DNA of 64,000 nucleotides, from NCBI GenBank assembly GCA_031308135.1, contig JAHLJT010008756.1, positions 99,412,510-99,476,509 of the forward strand. The letters are read 5' to 3'. The translations under genes and the position numbers were made by a program. Source of the DNA: Acheta domesticus. Lineage: Eukaryota; Arthropoda; Insecta; Orthoptera; Gryllidae. Below are positions 27,042 through 40,200 of the stretch, piece after piece. Position 1 is the stretch's first letter; each line of letters opens with the position of its first letter. Under the pieces are notes generated by a model that did not search any database, was not told the origin of the DNA, and saw nothing but the letters and a program-made list of their open reading frames with translations.

Positions 27042-30000
27042 TATATATACGGATATATATATATATATAGGTCAAGGCATTGTTAATATATATATAAAAT
27101 CCTGGTACCAATGATAATTGATTCTGAAATTGTTTGTATTGTATCTGTTTTTAAAGCGCACAGGAAGTTCATTAAATTTAACTCGATATCGGGTCATTTT
27201 ATTACAATAAATAAAATGGAAGCAGGGTGGAAAGAAAAAACTTCCAATCATTATATATATTTCTGCCGAAAATTCGCTGTTTTCCGGCGCACAATTACAT
27301 AATTTTCTCTTCTTACGATGTGCAAACAATGTTAGGCGGCGAAAAGGCATGGTGTAGCGGTTAGCGTAACGGTTAGCACCACTTCTTCCTTGTAGAGAAT
27401 GTACTAGTACGAACTTTTTGATGTTAATCGATTTTTGCATTGAATTGAAGTCTTATTTTACGTGGCGAGACTCAGGCCATGAGACCTGCTCTTCAGTCTG
27501 AAAACGCAAATTTCGCCACACTCCTTTCACCAACTAGCGGAGAAAGGGAGAAGAAACGCGATTTGAATTTAGCTCAGAGGCTTCATTTAGGCTTGAGGAT
27601 CTTTTCACGCTACTACAAGTAAATCTACTATACTGCGATTTTTGTAGGAAGAGCTCTCAAGATAACTCAAATCCCATCTTCGCGATGGAATATGTCACGG
27701 CATTTCGTATCATTCACAGTCGTTCCGCTAGATTTCGCACGATCGCGACCGTATGAAGCAGTGCTTGCGATCATGCGACTTCTACCGGCAAGACCGAGAA
27801 AAGACGCGAAATGCCGTGACATATTCCATCGCGAAGATGGGATTTGAGTTATCTTGAGAGCTCTTCCTACAAAATCGCAGTATAACAACCGGCTTCACCT
27901 CCGAAGGCGTATGAAGATTTTTTTTCGCCCTTAAAAATCCACGGCTTCGATCGGGTTTGAACCCGCGAACTTAGCTATGACAGTCCGGTACGTTAAACCG
28001 TTACACCATCGAATCCGCTTATAAAATGTATCCACGAGTGACCAGATGTCCATAACCAATTATCAGGAATACTTTGACTTCTCAAACTTGACTTTATAGT
28101 AGGTGCAACATCCACGGGCGGCTGCATCACGTGGTGAATTCACGGCAAGACACGACTTACGTTTCATCACCGATTTCGAAAGTACTCGGGAGCGGAGATT
28201 GCCCAGTGCTCTCATGTTCATCAACTCTTTACCGTACAAATCGACAAAAAAGATTTTCACCTACTCCAGCAATATATTTTGCTGCAATTTCTGATTGCAC
28301 AGAATATTTCAGGCAAACATTCTTTCCGATAGGTACTGCACGAAGAGAAATTAGGTTCTCAGTTATATTTGAGTGATTTTGACGAATAGGACCTGTCTTG
28401 TCTTATAAAGAGTAGGAAAAAATGTTCTGATCAGAGGCTAATTGTAAAATTGTTTCGTTGACCCCTTCAATTTTTACTTTCCCGTAGACATATACGAAGT
28501 AATATACGTACACGGAGAGAAATGTTTAGTTCATACAATTAATCACGTAATAGATTCAACTAAACAGTATAGTAGAATTTTCGTAGAACAAAGTGCTCAG
28601 TCAAGTTCACGATACTGCTGTTTAGTTAAACACACTAACGCACGTATAGTAATGTTAACTAAACAGGTCGTACCCGAGACGAAAGGCATCTAGTGGAGAA
28701 AACTAAACGAATCGTGGCGTTGATTAATAGATTGAGTACTATTACTAAACAGTGCAGTGAAAATAACTAAAGGAAACGTGAAAGGGAATACTTTCTTTCG
28801 GTCCCTCCAAGCAGGTAGCAACTGGGGTTCCGCAGCGGTCACCCATCCTCCGACCCGCAGACTTGCACTTAACTTCGGTTACCTGTTAGACCCTAGCCTA
28901 GCAGAGCAGAGCAGCTATGGCACGAGCTGCTGGCTATGGGCTGTCGACGGTATTTCTACATTAATTTAGAATATAACATAATTATTGAAAACCAGTAAAA
29001 TACTAAACTCGCCATTTATGTAGCATATAATGCTTTATACAGCGTTGAATTCTCACACTTCAGACGGGTTCTATAGCCCATTTCAATTGGTCAGGTTGCT
29101 GAGAACGCGCGCTTACTAAACAGTATTTAGTAAACAGTGCTTACTAAACAGAGTTTAGTAAGTGTGACGACATGAACGTAGATCTCACCAAATTATTTTA
29201 TCTACGGAACAAGAATAGTACCGCTGACAATTCTCTTTGTTCATTCATTCACGATTATGAGTTGTTTAATGTACTAAACCAAACTAAATCATGTTTAGTG
29301 AATCTTACTACACGAATAATTGTATTTACGATACGATCCCTTACTAAACTTATTTAGTACATTCCACTACAGCATTTCTCTCAGTGTAGTATAGGGAGAG
29401 TTATGTAATGCTACGCGAAAAAACTGCGGATTTTCGGAAGAAAAAAAATTCATTGCTGAGCCCTGATAACGAAAAAGTGGATAAACCCACTTCCTAAATT
29501 CAGATAATAAATCATGTAACACGTAGTGTAGCCAGAATCCCTGTTTGGCGGTTCTTAATACCGAAAAAATCAATCTAGAGCAAACCATCCGTCCGTCCGG
29601 TGTATGTGAACAAAGCGTCTAGATCATGCGTAGGATTTTTTCCAAATTGAAGAAACCCCTGACGATCTGGCCTGAGTCGAAGCTCAAGTCAGTTGTTGTT
29701 TGAAAAACATTCATTAATTTTGTGGGGGTACTTTACATGACACACACATACCCGGACATTTTCAAAATTTTTCTCTCTTACGTTGTTAATATTTACAGTG
29801 GCGGCGATATGTTCACATTATAATATTTATGACTGCATGTGCTTTAAATAATGTAATATTTTCTCGAAAACTCAACAGTTTTCTGTGAAAAACTAGCTCA
29901 AAATTCCGCATTCTCAGAAACGCTCAAACGCCATTTTCTCATAAATTGCTCCAATTTCTTTTCTTCAAACTTTTCAAACTGATAGTCTTAAGTGCAATGG

Positions 30001-33000
30001 TTAAGATAACGTAGAATTAATTTTGTTGTATTGTCTTGTTTTTTCAAAAATTACGCAAATGTAATTTTTTTAAAGATGTCCCACACTGTTAAAATGCACA
30101 TCTCCTGTAATTTGTAAACACTGTTGCCTTTGTAAGCTAATGTGCTTCAAATGAATGGAATTCAAGTTTTTCGAAAACTCAAAAATTTTCTGTGAAAAAG
30201 AGCTTCAAATTTCTTATTTACAGCAGCGCTTAAACGCCATTTTCTTTAAAATGGCTCTAAATTAATCAAAAAAAATATTGCCATTTAGGACGAGGTTTTA
30301 CTGTTCTTGAATATTTTTAAAATAATATTTCCGTTCTACTATTAGAAAACCGAATAATTAGGAAAATGTCAAAAAATGTACTTTGGGCGGCGATAGATGG
30401 TAGCTGGCAAGAGTAAGTGGCAAGTCCAAATAGCTAGTCGAGATCAAATGAAATAGAAAACATACGGGAAAGTCTGTGCCATTCTGTAGTACCACTAGTC
30501 TCATTTTTTTGTAGTATAAGGTAAAAAAGTATTGGAATCATCTCAACGTTACAAACAACATAAGAGATACACGCACTTTTGTCCCCAAACATTGGGACAG
30601 ATGGTGAATGTATGCGTCACACCATCCTAAGTCAAATGACAAGTTTCTGAGCTGAAACTGGTGAACATGTCATGAGTCTAGTTGTCTCGTTCCGGAGATA
30701 ATGAAGATAATTTTATAGTGAAGGGAGGTGGGCTTTACATGAAACCTGTGACACTTTCAAATTTTCAGGAAGCTATCTGGAAATGGGGTTTTTGCTCGAT
30801 TGGAGGAAAGTACATCTATGATTACGGTGTAGTTCTTTTCATTAAGACTTTTGAAATTTTGAAAATTGCTTAAGTTCAAATATATTTCGAACATGTCATA
30901 TCATCTCCAAAATTAAAGTAAGAGTTTATTTCTCAATGCAATTTATCGATGTGGTGCTCCAGGCCATATGGCTGGCGGAAGAATTTCGCAGAGCCATGTG
31001 GTTTTCGATCAAGATCCACTGTTAAAATCGCACACTGACCCGAACAATAGCATATTCTGGGAATACCATGGCTTAAAAAATGTTTAACGCATCACAAATA
31101 TTGAACAATTTGTAGTTAATCAACCTTCATCCCTTTAAATCCAACAAAATGTAGGACGATTTATTCCACAATAAAATAAAGTCTAAAACTAAATGTTTTC
31201 ATTTTTCGCATACTATCTACGTAGTATAAAGAAAGCATTGTAAAGCTACGACAAAAACTGCGTATTTTCGACAAAAACGTACTGTGGGGTCCTAAAAACG
31301 AAAATGTGGATAAAACTAGTTCCAAATTACAGTAAATTACTTCCTCCAAACATTTGTAGTCAAATTCACGTTTATGGATGCTACCGAAAAACTGGTTAAC
31401 AGCAAAATGCCAGTCTGTGGTCAAAGCCGGAGGCAAAACAGTTAAGGGGATTTTCTCCAAAATTGTTATTCTGCGATCGTTCTGTCCGAGTTCATGCGAA
31501 TTTGACACGGATATTCGCATTTTGGGATATACTGTACATGAAACTTTAGATTTTCGAAATTTCTCAAAAATATATCTACATTTGTAACTACTTTTCCCTC
31601 CGGTAGAGCGAAAGACGCATAAAAATGGCATTGGTCACATTTCCATTGAACTCGAATTTTCGAAGTTGGGACGGCAAATTTCATATCGCTTCAACAAAAG
31701 GTACACGTATATGAGGGCACAACTCGGCAAGCAACAGTTCTTCCAAAAATATGAAATTCTTCAAACTGAGAATTGTAAACACCATGCGTGTCTGCTTCAG
31801 GATTAAGTAGTTATTCAGACCTCCATCTCTTAAACGTACACCAAGCTCCTGTTCAATGTGTTTCCACAATTGAGGAGCAAACATCAAAGCATGACACATC
31901 CACTTCACCACTTTCAAGTACAAATGAAAAAAAGTTAGCACAAATTTTACATTTTTCCCCTTGGAAATTCAATTTAAGTAAAACAGTAGAACTCAATTTT
32001 GCCAATGGACTTGTCACATATTGAATGAATGCTCAATTGATGATCCACTTAATCGATGTCTATACACCCCTGAATTAATGCAGATGCGATTACATCATCC
32101 ACTTGAATGGGCTCGGCCGCCAACGCGACAGATGTCCTCCCGACGTTCTTGATGCGCTCGGACGCCTCGATTTTTTGCATTTCCGGCGCCGTTTTAAACG
32201 ACCATATGGGGTTACAATGGTATCTCTTGAGAAACTCTTCCCAACACCATTCGACTTCGCATTTTGACGATCATAGACCATTGATTTACACATTGGAGTT
32301 GACGTAGGTAGATATAGATATGGTTTCCTTAATTTTTAACTTTAATCCTAAAAAAGTCCTTCATAACTTCATAGGCATTCGATTGCAACCCAAACGAGCG
32401 TCGTAGCTTCACTGAGGCAAAATATACTGGTCGAAATCGACCCCCCCCCCGTTAAAAAGGGTCCCAGTTTGGATACTCGGTGGTAGTAGACTATTACTTT
32501 AACAGGTGGACAGAGGCGGGATTCAAGGGGGACCTTATCCATCTTGGAACAAATTTTAAATAACTACATTTCGTTTCATTTTACGGATCTTCAAATTTAC
32601 ATATAAAAGATTTACTTGTTTTTGTATACTGAGAAGAAATATAATAATAATTAAACAATATTTTTAATACGCTGGGCTAATAATATACATTAATAAAATG
32701 GGTGAACTTTGGTCCAGTATTATAAAAGTCGAAGGATAATGTTCAGCGTTATTTTGAATATCCCTTATTAATAAATCCTCTTACAATTATATTTTGCTTT
32801 TAAACGTTATGTAGTTGGAAATTAAACAGTTCCATGCCTAAAATCATTAGTCAACACTCAAATTTTAACTCTCAAAAAGAAAGAGTATTTCCGATTTATT
32901 ATATATCTAGATACAGGTACAGGGGGTGATAGGAGCCATTTGTATGAGCCCCCATAGTATTTCATACATCGTAAACATTCTAGCAAGAACGATTTTAACA

Positions 33001-34235
33001 ACTAGTTTAAAAACTCATTTTTCCATCATAGCTCTGTGGTTCGGTTGTAAATGAGAGATGATGTGAAATAGGTGTTCTTGTTTTCTTGGTTCTAAAAGCT
33101 TCGGAAGGCAAGTTTTTGGCTCTTAATTATAGTTTGAGTTCGCTTAGACCTATTCTGATTCGTAACAAATGAAATACAGTATGATTTAAACAATGTTTAT
33201 GCATGCAATCTGTAATTGCAAACTATCAAAGACTGGTTTTAGTTTGCAGAATTTTAATACGGCGATGCCTCGAATAATGGTGCGTATACGAGTCCCAAAC
33301 TTCAACTGGCTCGTATTACATACACTACAATTTGTGTTCGTACTATTTTGTTTTAGACGCCACGAAAGGTTCTAGGAACAAAACAAAATGGTACTAGTGG
33401 AGCTACAGAATGGCACAGACTTTCTCGTACTAGTTAGTTTCCTAATTTCTTTGGTCGGGGCCGACGTTTCGGTCGTGCCCCATCCTATCGCCGCCCAAAC
33501 ATTTTTTCAGTTTCTCGATTTTTCGGATTCCTAATGGCAGAACCCAAAAACTACTTTAAGACTATTATTGATAAGTAAAACTTCGTCCTATATAGAAATT
33601 TTCGTTGAAAAATTTGGTGCCATTTTTACGGAAAAAGCCTTTTTAGCGTAACTTTAAATGCGAAATTTGAAGCTCATTTTCGCAGAAAACAAATGCGATT
33701 TCGAAAAACTTTATTGGAAGTCGTTTGAATATCTGTCTCCTACAAATGCAATAATGTATACAAATCGCCGAAAATGTGCATATGTGAATATTAACGGCGT
33801 GAAACATATTTTAAAAAAATACATTTTACATTTAAAAAAATTAATTTTTTTAAAACAAAATACAGCAAAATGAATTTTGCCATCTTAAACAGTATAATTA
33901 GCATCATCCTTACAGAAAGTTTGAAGAAAAAATATGGAGCCATTTTCGAGAAAATGGTGCTAAGAGTGTTTCTGAAATTTTAGCTCATTTTCACAGAAAA
34001 CTGTTGAGTTTTCGAGAATCTTTAAATGCATATGCGCTCATAAATGCGATAATATGAACAAATCGCCTCTAATGTACATATTAACGTGAGAGAAGTAAAA
34101 CAGATGTGTAATTTTTGAAAATCAACAAAAGAATAGAGCAAAATAGCGTCTATGTCATCTTATAGAGTACATTTAACAATATCCATACCGAACGTTTAAA
34201 GAAAAAATCTAGAGCCTGTTTCGAGAAAATATTTT

Positions 34236-34279
<44 letters not shown>

Positions 34280-37200
34280 ACTTATTTGACACAATATTGC
34301 GCGAAAACGAATACAATTTTCAAAAAAAATTCAATCTCTTGCAACTCTCAAAAGTTCAGATTTATCAGTGAAAATCTGAACTATGCCATCTTTATAAATG
34401 TATTTCACTCTCTTTTTATAAGAAATTTAAAGAAAACATTTGGAGCCAATTTTGAGAATATTTTGAACATGCCTCGTGAGCTTCATGTAAAGTACCCCCA
34501 AAAATTAATGATTGATTTTCAAAATCACAGAGCTTAAACTGAGGCCAGACCGACAAAGGTTTATTCAATTTGGAAAAAATCGTGTGCATAATTTAGGTGC
34601 TAGTGTTGTTGACATACCCCAGACGGATGGACGTTTTGAAGAAGAAAAAGAAAAAGAAAACTTTTTTCGGTATCAGGGGACCCCCAAAACTTGTATTTCC
34701 GTTAAAATCTCGAAATTGATATTCCGCAGCATTAAATAACATTCTTTATGCTACGAATATTATTCTGTAGATACGTACGTATACGAGAAAATAGTGGTGC
34801 AGACTAGTATGGCTCAGACGTTCTCGTACTAGTTAAGTTTTCTTTTTCGTTAGTCTGGGCAAATTTACATTTTTGTCCCATCCTTTGGCCAGCTATCATC
34901 TATCGCAGCCCAAACTACATTTTAAAAAAATGCTCAGGTTGAAGATGAAGTTATATTTGTTTTTAAAACAAACATTTAATTCATTTTTTTAAAGTCGAAA
35001 TAAAAATGGGGGCTCATTATTACCTTGCACAAAGATTGCATTTTAATTAAAATAATTTATTAATGTAGATTTTAAAATATGAATCCTACAGTTATGTATA
35101 AACATTTGTGATCATAAATAATAAACATTTTCGATACTTCGATTCATTGAGAAAAATCCATCGTTGAATCTTCAGTCCGGATCGTTCAAGTAACAATGAG
35201 GATCGTCACCTCTGTGTTCAACTTATCTAATTAATAACATTCAATAATAATCAATTAAATAATTAACAAAATTGAAAACTATATAATTAGCACAATCAAC
35301 ATTTTTATTTATTACGACTTAGAGTCGCTTATCGCACCCTAGCTTCCATTTGCTACGATCTTTCCAGTTGTTCTAACAGGTTTCTTCTGTCCATCGCTTT
35401 GTTTACTGCATCCTTTCAATGTGTCCTCGGTCTTCTTCTTCTTCTTCTTCTTCCAGCAGAGGTCCATTCGATCATTTTTTGGGCCACCTTCCCTCATCAT
35501 CCGTCGCACATGCCCATACTATCGTAGGCACTTTGCTTCCAGTGTCTAAAATTGTGGTCCCTGTGTTTAGTCTTGCTAACACATCTTCATTCCTTATGGT
35601 CCTGAATCGTGAGCTGACAACCACGTCGCCAATAACCCATTTCTGTTGCTCTTCATTTTTTCTGTACTTGCTCCGTTGTTGCCCATACTTCTGCTCCGTA
35701 GGCAGTGGCGTCTCCTGGCTAGTAGACGTGGGGATGCGATCATGATATTACAGGTTGAAGGCATAATTCCAGATTTTTAAGGTCTGCGTCATTCGACTTT
35801 ACTCTCAAGTGTTTTAGAAGTTTATGTTGCAAATTAGATACCTTCTGAATCTTCCTTGAAAATCATAATTTTCTCATTGCATGCACTTACATAAACAAAA
35901 CAATGAAACTAAAAAAATACCCACAAAAAAGTACATACCTAATTTTTGAACTCGAGATCTATTCACGTTGTCTTGGCGGTCCATCACTATTTACCGTAAG
36001 TTTTTCGGAAAAGGAAAAAGAACTAAACGGGATTTCACGAATCCTGTCTATAGCACAATGAAACGTTTCACTACTGTTCCCTGCCACAAATAACTCATCC
36101 ACTACCACAAATGAACTGGATGAGGTCTCGTCCTTTCACACACATACACACAAGTTTTATTCTTTCGCGTTACAATTTCGAATTCACGATTTTTTAACGC
36201 ATCGCTAATGAGGCAAAATAGTATATTTAACGCACATTAAGTAGGAAACAGCATTTATACCAGAACGCAGGACATACATGAACGAAATAACATCGCACGA
36301 GTTCACGTATTGTCTCTGTCAAACAATTTTCTTACGTGAAGGGAGTGATCTTGTTTTGTCAGGTCTGCTAACACACATCGAGTTACCCAGCTGTACTGAA
36401 TCAGGTTGAAATGTGCCTTAGAATAGTTGGCAGACTTGCTTGAGTTGTGAAGAAAGACAGTCCAGCCGTCTGTCCCCCGGCCCCCAATCGTGGCATGTGA
36501 CTTTTGGGATTCCCAGGCGTGCTGCCGAATTATAACTGCCTCAGAGGAGGGGATATGGAAGGTTATTGGGAGGGGATACACAAAAGCCAATGAGAATCCT
36601 TTGATGTGATAAGCTATACTGCGATTTTCGTAACAGCGTCCCTGACAGAAATCAGCTGTTTCGCTGTCATCCAATCGGCAGCTTATATTTCGCGAGTGAC
36701 GTCACTATGGTGACGTTCAAGCTCCCTAGTGGATGAAACCGTGAACAGCTGATTTCTGTCAGGGACGCTGTTACGAAAATCGCAGTATATGTCACATATC
36801 CGGCAGTCGAAACCAGCAGCTGCACACAGCGCATGGCCGCAGTTCAATGACCTCGCCAATGAAGTGAGGTCGTTCAAGGGATGTTTCTCGGCCCATCACA
36901 TCCAGCGAGGAGACTAACGCCTACTGGATCGCGCACGTAAATGGCGAGAGGTAATAGAGAAACAGAGAGAGAGAGACTTACAGAAGAAAATAAAAATTTA
37001 TTGAAAATATTTTTAAGTGATGGGAAACTAGGTGACGTAACACATCACTCGCATACATTGAGCCTACGCCACTGTCCGTAGGTAACAATGCTCTCTACAA
37101 TAGACTTTTATATCTTTATCTTCGTGCAAGGTCTTATTTGTGTGTTCCATAAAGTATCGTGACCTTTTTTGTAATTTGTTTCCCTTTTCCTATTCTTTCA

Positions 37201-40200
37201 ATAATTTCAGCGTCACTTTTACCATTTTTGGTAAACAATACTCCAAGGTACTTGAAGCTACCGACTCCTTTGATAATAACGCCTTCTAGCATCAATTCCT
37301 GTTCACATTATCAGTTACAATGTATTCAGTTTTAGAGATATTTATTGTTAGCCCCCATTTCTGGTATTCTTCAAACAGCTTCCTCAATATGTAATGGATA
37401 TCATCTTCATCTTCTGCCAATATTAATTGGTCATCAAAAAGTAAAGCGAGCACTTTATTCGTTCCGATTGAAATTCCCATATTCGCGCAAGCTCGCCTCC
37501 ATCTCTCCAGGGCAGATGTTAGATATATTTTGAAAAGTATAGGAGCGATTGCACATCCTTGTCGCAGACCTTTGGTGACAGTTCTTCAGATAAAGAATGA
37601 GACACTGATGTTGTCTGGTATCAGTGTTTTTAATTACAGCCGAAAGATCTTTTTCGATAGCTTAGCTATCCTGTAAGATAGCTCTGATGATAGCTAAGCT
37701 AACGAAGAAGATCTTTCGGCTGTAAATAAAAACATTGATACCAGACAACATCAGTGTCTCATTCTTTATTGAAAAAAGTATCTACATTACCAACAGAGTT
37801 GGGCAGTATCGAAAATACTTGTATTTAAAATACGTATTTTCGATACATTTGTAATTTGTATATTGTATCGAAAATACATATTGAAACATGTATTTTGTAT
37901 TTGTATCGAAAATACTTTCTGGTAGTATTTTGTATTTTCAAAATACAAAAATACTTTTTCTTAATCCGTCACAAACATTGATTGCGCCAGTAAATGGAGA
38001 GGGTTCCGCCACGTGGACGAGTGCGATCGGACCTCCGGTTCTTCCGATTATGTTTTTTTCCCTCCGTCGGTTCAACCGAAGATAACCGGAGGAGCGCTGT
38101 AATCACTGTGTAAGATATATTTCTCTCACCGTAGCTGTAATCGCAAGCTCAGATTCAATTTCTCTGAGAGCAGGGCTCCGCGTCCCAGAACGAAAGCTGC
38201 CCATGTGTGTGCCTCGTGGCCCTGTGGTTGTGCGCAGTGATTGAAAATTTGTGCTTGCGGTGTTTTTAAGAGCTGATATTTCGTTATGGTATATTTAGGT
38301 AAAAATCTATTTTTTTCCTGGGTACCTTGTACTAAATAAAGCTTTATATATATAAAGTTTATTTTAACTAAAACCCGTCAATTTTATAGCGCCTAAAAGA
38401 GCCTATTTCAATATTAATGCCTATTTGTGCCTATTTTACGTTTAGAACCTAAAATGAGACTAATTTGCCTATTTTCTTTTGTCTATGACTTCTTTTATCT
38501 TTTTTCTTCTGTGTCGGCACAACAGACAAGGATGATATTAATTTTAAGTTACTTTTAACAACCTAAATTGCATTCGTTCTCTTGTACCTTTTTATCCCTT
38601 GTCTCATTTTGTCGCCTGTAAGAGAGCGAGAAATGAATATACCAGACAAGGATCTAACGATAAAAGTCTCCACGCCACTACTTCCTGACTTCGTGGAGAA
38701 GCTGCCTCCGTTTCTAAGATAAAGCGATTGAATTTCCCCGAAAGCAAAGCGATCTTGACGTATAAGAAACATTTATTTTTGTTTGAAAACTTGGAGAGAG
38801 TATTAGTAATTTATTGTGAGGCAAAATACGGTAGGAATATTTCTATTAAAATACGGTAGGAATTCTAAATCTTGTTCACAAATAGTATTATCGCAAAATG
38901 TTCAATACTGATTCTACGTAATATTGATTTATGTTCTTATCTTTGAGAAATATAATAAATGGTCAAAAAGTGAGTTTTCTTGTAAGTTTCGAGTTTTATT
39001 GGTGCCTATTCTACCATTTAAAAAGCCTAACAGATGCTGAAAAAAACCTATTTTAGGCACCTAAAATGCATATTTTAAAACTTAAAAATCCGCGGTATTC
39101 ATCTGATATCCATATCATTTGTGATGTATGTTCTTACTTTTAGTCTGAAAGGCATCTTGGTTAATTGTCTATAACCTGTAATATTTGTCCCAAAGTATTA
39201 CCTCCCAAGAACTCATGGTGAGATCTTTAAACTCCAAGTATTCCTTCGGCTCTTAGCATGGATAAGATGCCTTTCAGACTTAACATATGAACATACATCA
39301 CAAATGATAGGGGCCATCCATAAATTACGTAACGCAAATTTCAAGTATTTTCAATACCCCCTCCCCCCTTGTAAAGCACTTCCTTATCTCTATGTAAAGC
39401 AGCGTAACGCTGCCTCAGACCCCTTCCCTTCCCATTTAGCGTTACTTTTTGTAATTTATGGATGACCCCATACGGATACCTGAAATGGGTTGAAAATTTC
39501 ATTTGAAACATTTTTGTATAAAGAATGTTATATATTTTTAATAAAATTTTTAATGTGGTGTGATCTTTTATTGAAAGTGAATGATTTGTTTAAAAGAGAA
39601 AAAATAGGATAGAAGATATTTTGTGTAAAACACCGTTGGTTGTATTTTGTATTTTCGAAAGTATTTTAAAATACTATTTTGTATTTTGTATCTAAAATAC
39701 TTTCGGCGAAGTATTTTGTATCTGAAATACATTTTTCAAGTATTTTGCCCAACCCTGATTACCAACAGTTATACTAATTCTTCAGATAGTCTTTGACCTA
39801 CCTTCACCCTACTAGTACAATTAAAACGTACAGTACTTTCACTGCTCTTATATATAGGTCACTAACTCCATTTGCTTTCATTGCTAACCACAACTTACAG
39901 AGAGGAATACTGGCATATGCATTTTCTAAATCGATGAAGACCAAGTGGGTTTCAAGGTCTCTTGCTAACCATTTCTCCAGAAGCTGGTTTAAACAGAAAA
40001 CACAATCCATACGTGATCTTCCAGCACGAAATCCATTTTCTTTTAGCTCGTGTATCTGATTTTCAATTATGTTTTTTATAATTTTGCCGTATAGTATTGA
40101 AAGAGAATTAGTTACACAAATTGAAAGAGAATTCTGTAATTGGAGCAAATTCGACCCTCTCCTTTCTTGTAAATGTTCGAGATATAGGCAGTTTTCCACT

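Larger units (their letters stand above)
28472..30510 (+). repeat. R-repeat unit, near complete, carrying an inserted element
   Basis: Starts TTTTTACTTTCCCGTAGAC (28472) and ends CATTCTGTAGTACCACTAGT (30505-30510). With the 876-bp insertion at 28511-29386 removed it is about 1.16 kb. It shows the shared R paragraphs in order: GTATAGGGAGAGTTATGTAA, CCGTCCGTCCGG, CATTTTCTCA, GGCGATAGATGGTAGCTGGC. Confidence 0.7.
37794..39757. mobile_element. hAT-like element, 1964 bp, with 8-bp duplication ATTACCAA
   Basis: CAGAGTTGGGCA at the left, TGCCCAACCCTG at the right, perfect ATTACCAA on both sides (37786-37793, 39758-39765). GTATTTTCGATAC-like palindromic text fills both subterminal regions. It lacks a transposase and carries at least two smaller MITEs plus a GCCTATTTT-rich stretch (38380-39090) that may be another relic. 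Confidence 0.93.
37592..39777. mobile_element. hairpin element inserted in the LINE, 10-bp duplication, itself interrupted
   Basis: Perfect TTCTTCAGAT duplications (37582-37591, 39778-39787). Immediately inside is a palindrome of about 180 bp (37592-37771): AAAGAATGAGACACTGATGT... mirrored, with GCCGAAAGATCTTT and TAGCTTAGCTATC near the tip; then a short non-palindromic tail that ends CAGTTATACTAA. The tail is split by the hAT element at 37794-39757. A 9-10 bp duplication suggests a MULE-type origin, but that is inference. Confidence 0.85.

Noticed and set aside
27943..28016. Functional tRNA-Asp gene
   Set aside because: Acceptor and T-stem are near right, but the anticodon stem does not pair and the T-loop is short.
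28820..28890. Genuine 5S rRNA gene
   Set aside because: Only internal 5S blocks are present, with altered spacing, inside a transposable element.
31681..31941. Minus-strand ORF of 86 codons with an ordered-looking sequence
   Set aside because: No family recognised and it overlaps an R-repeat fragment; kept as unassigned.
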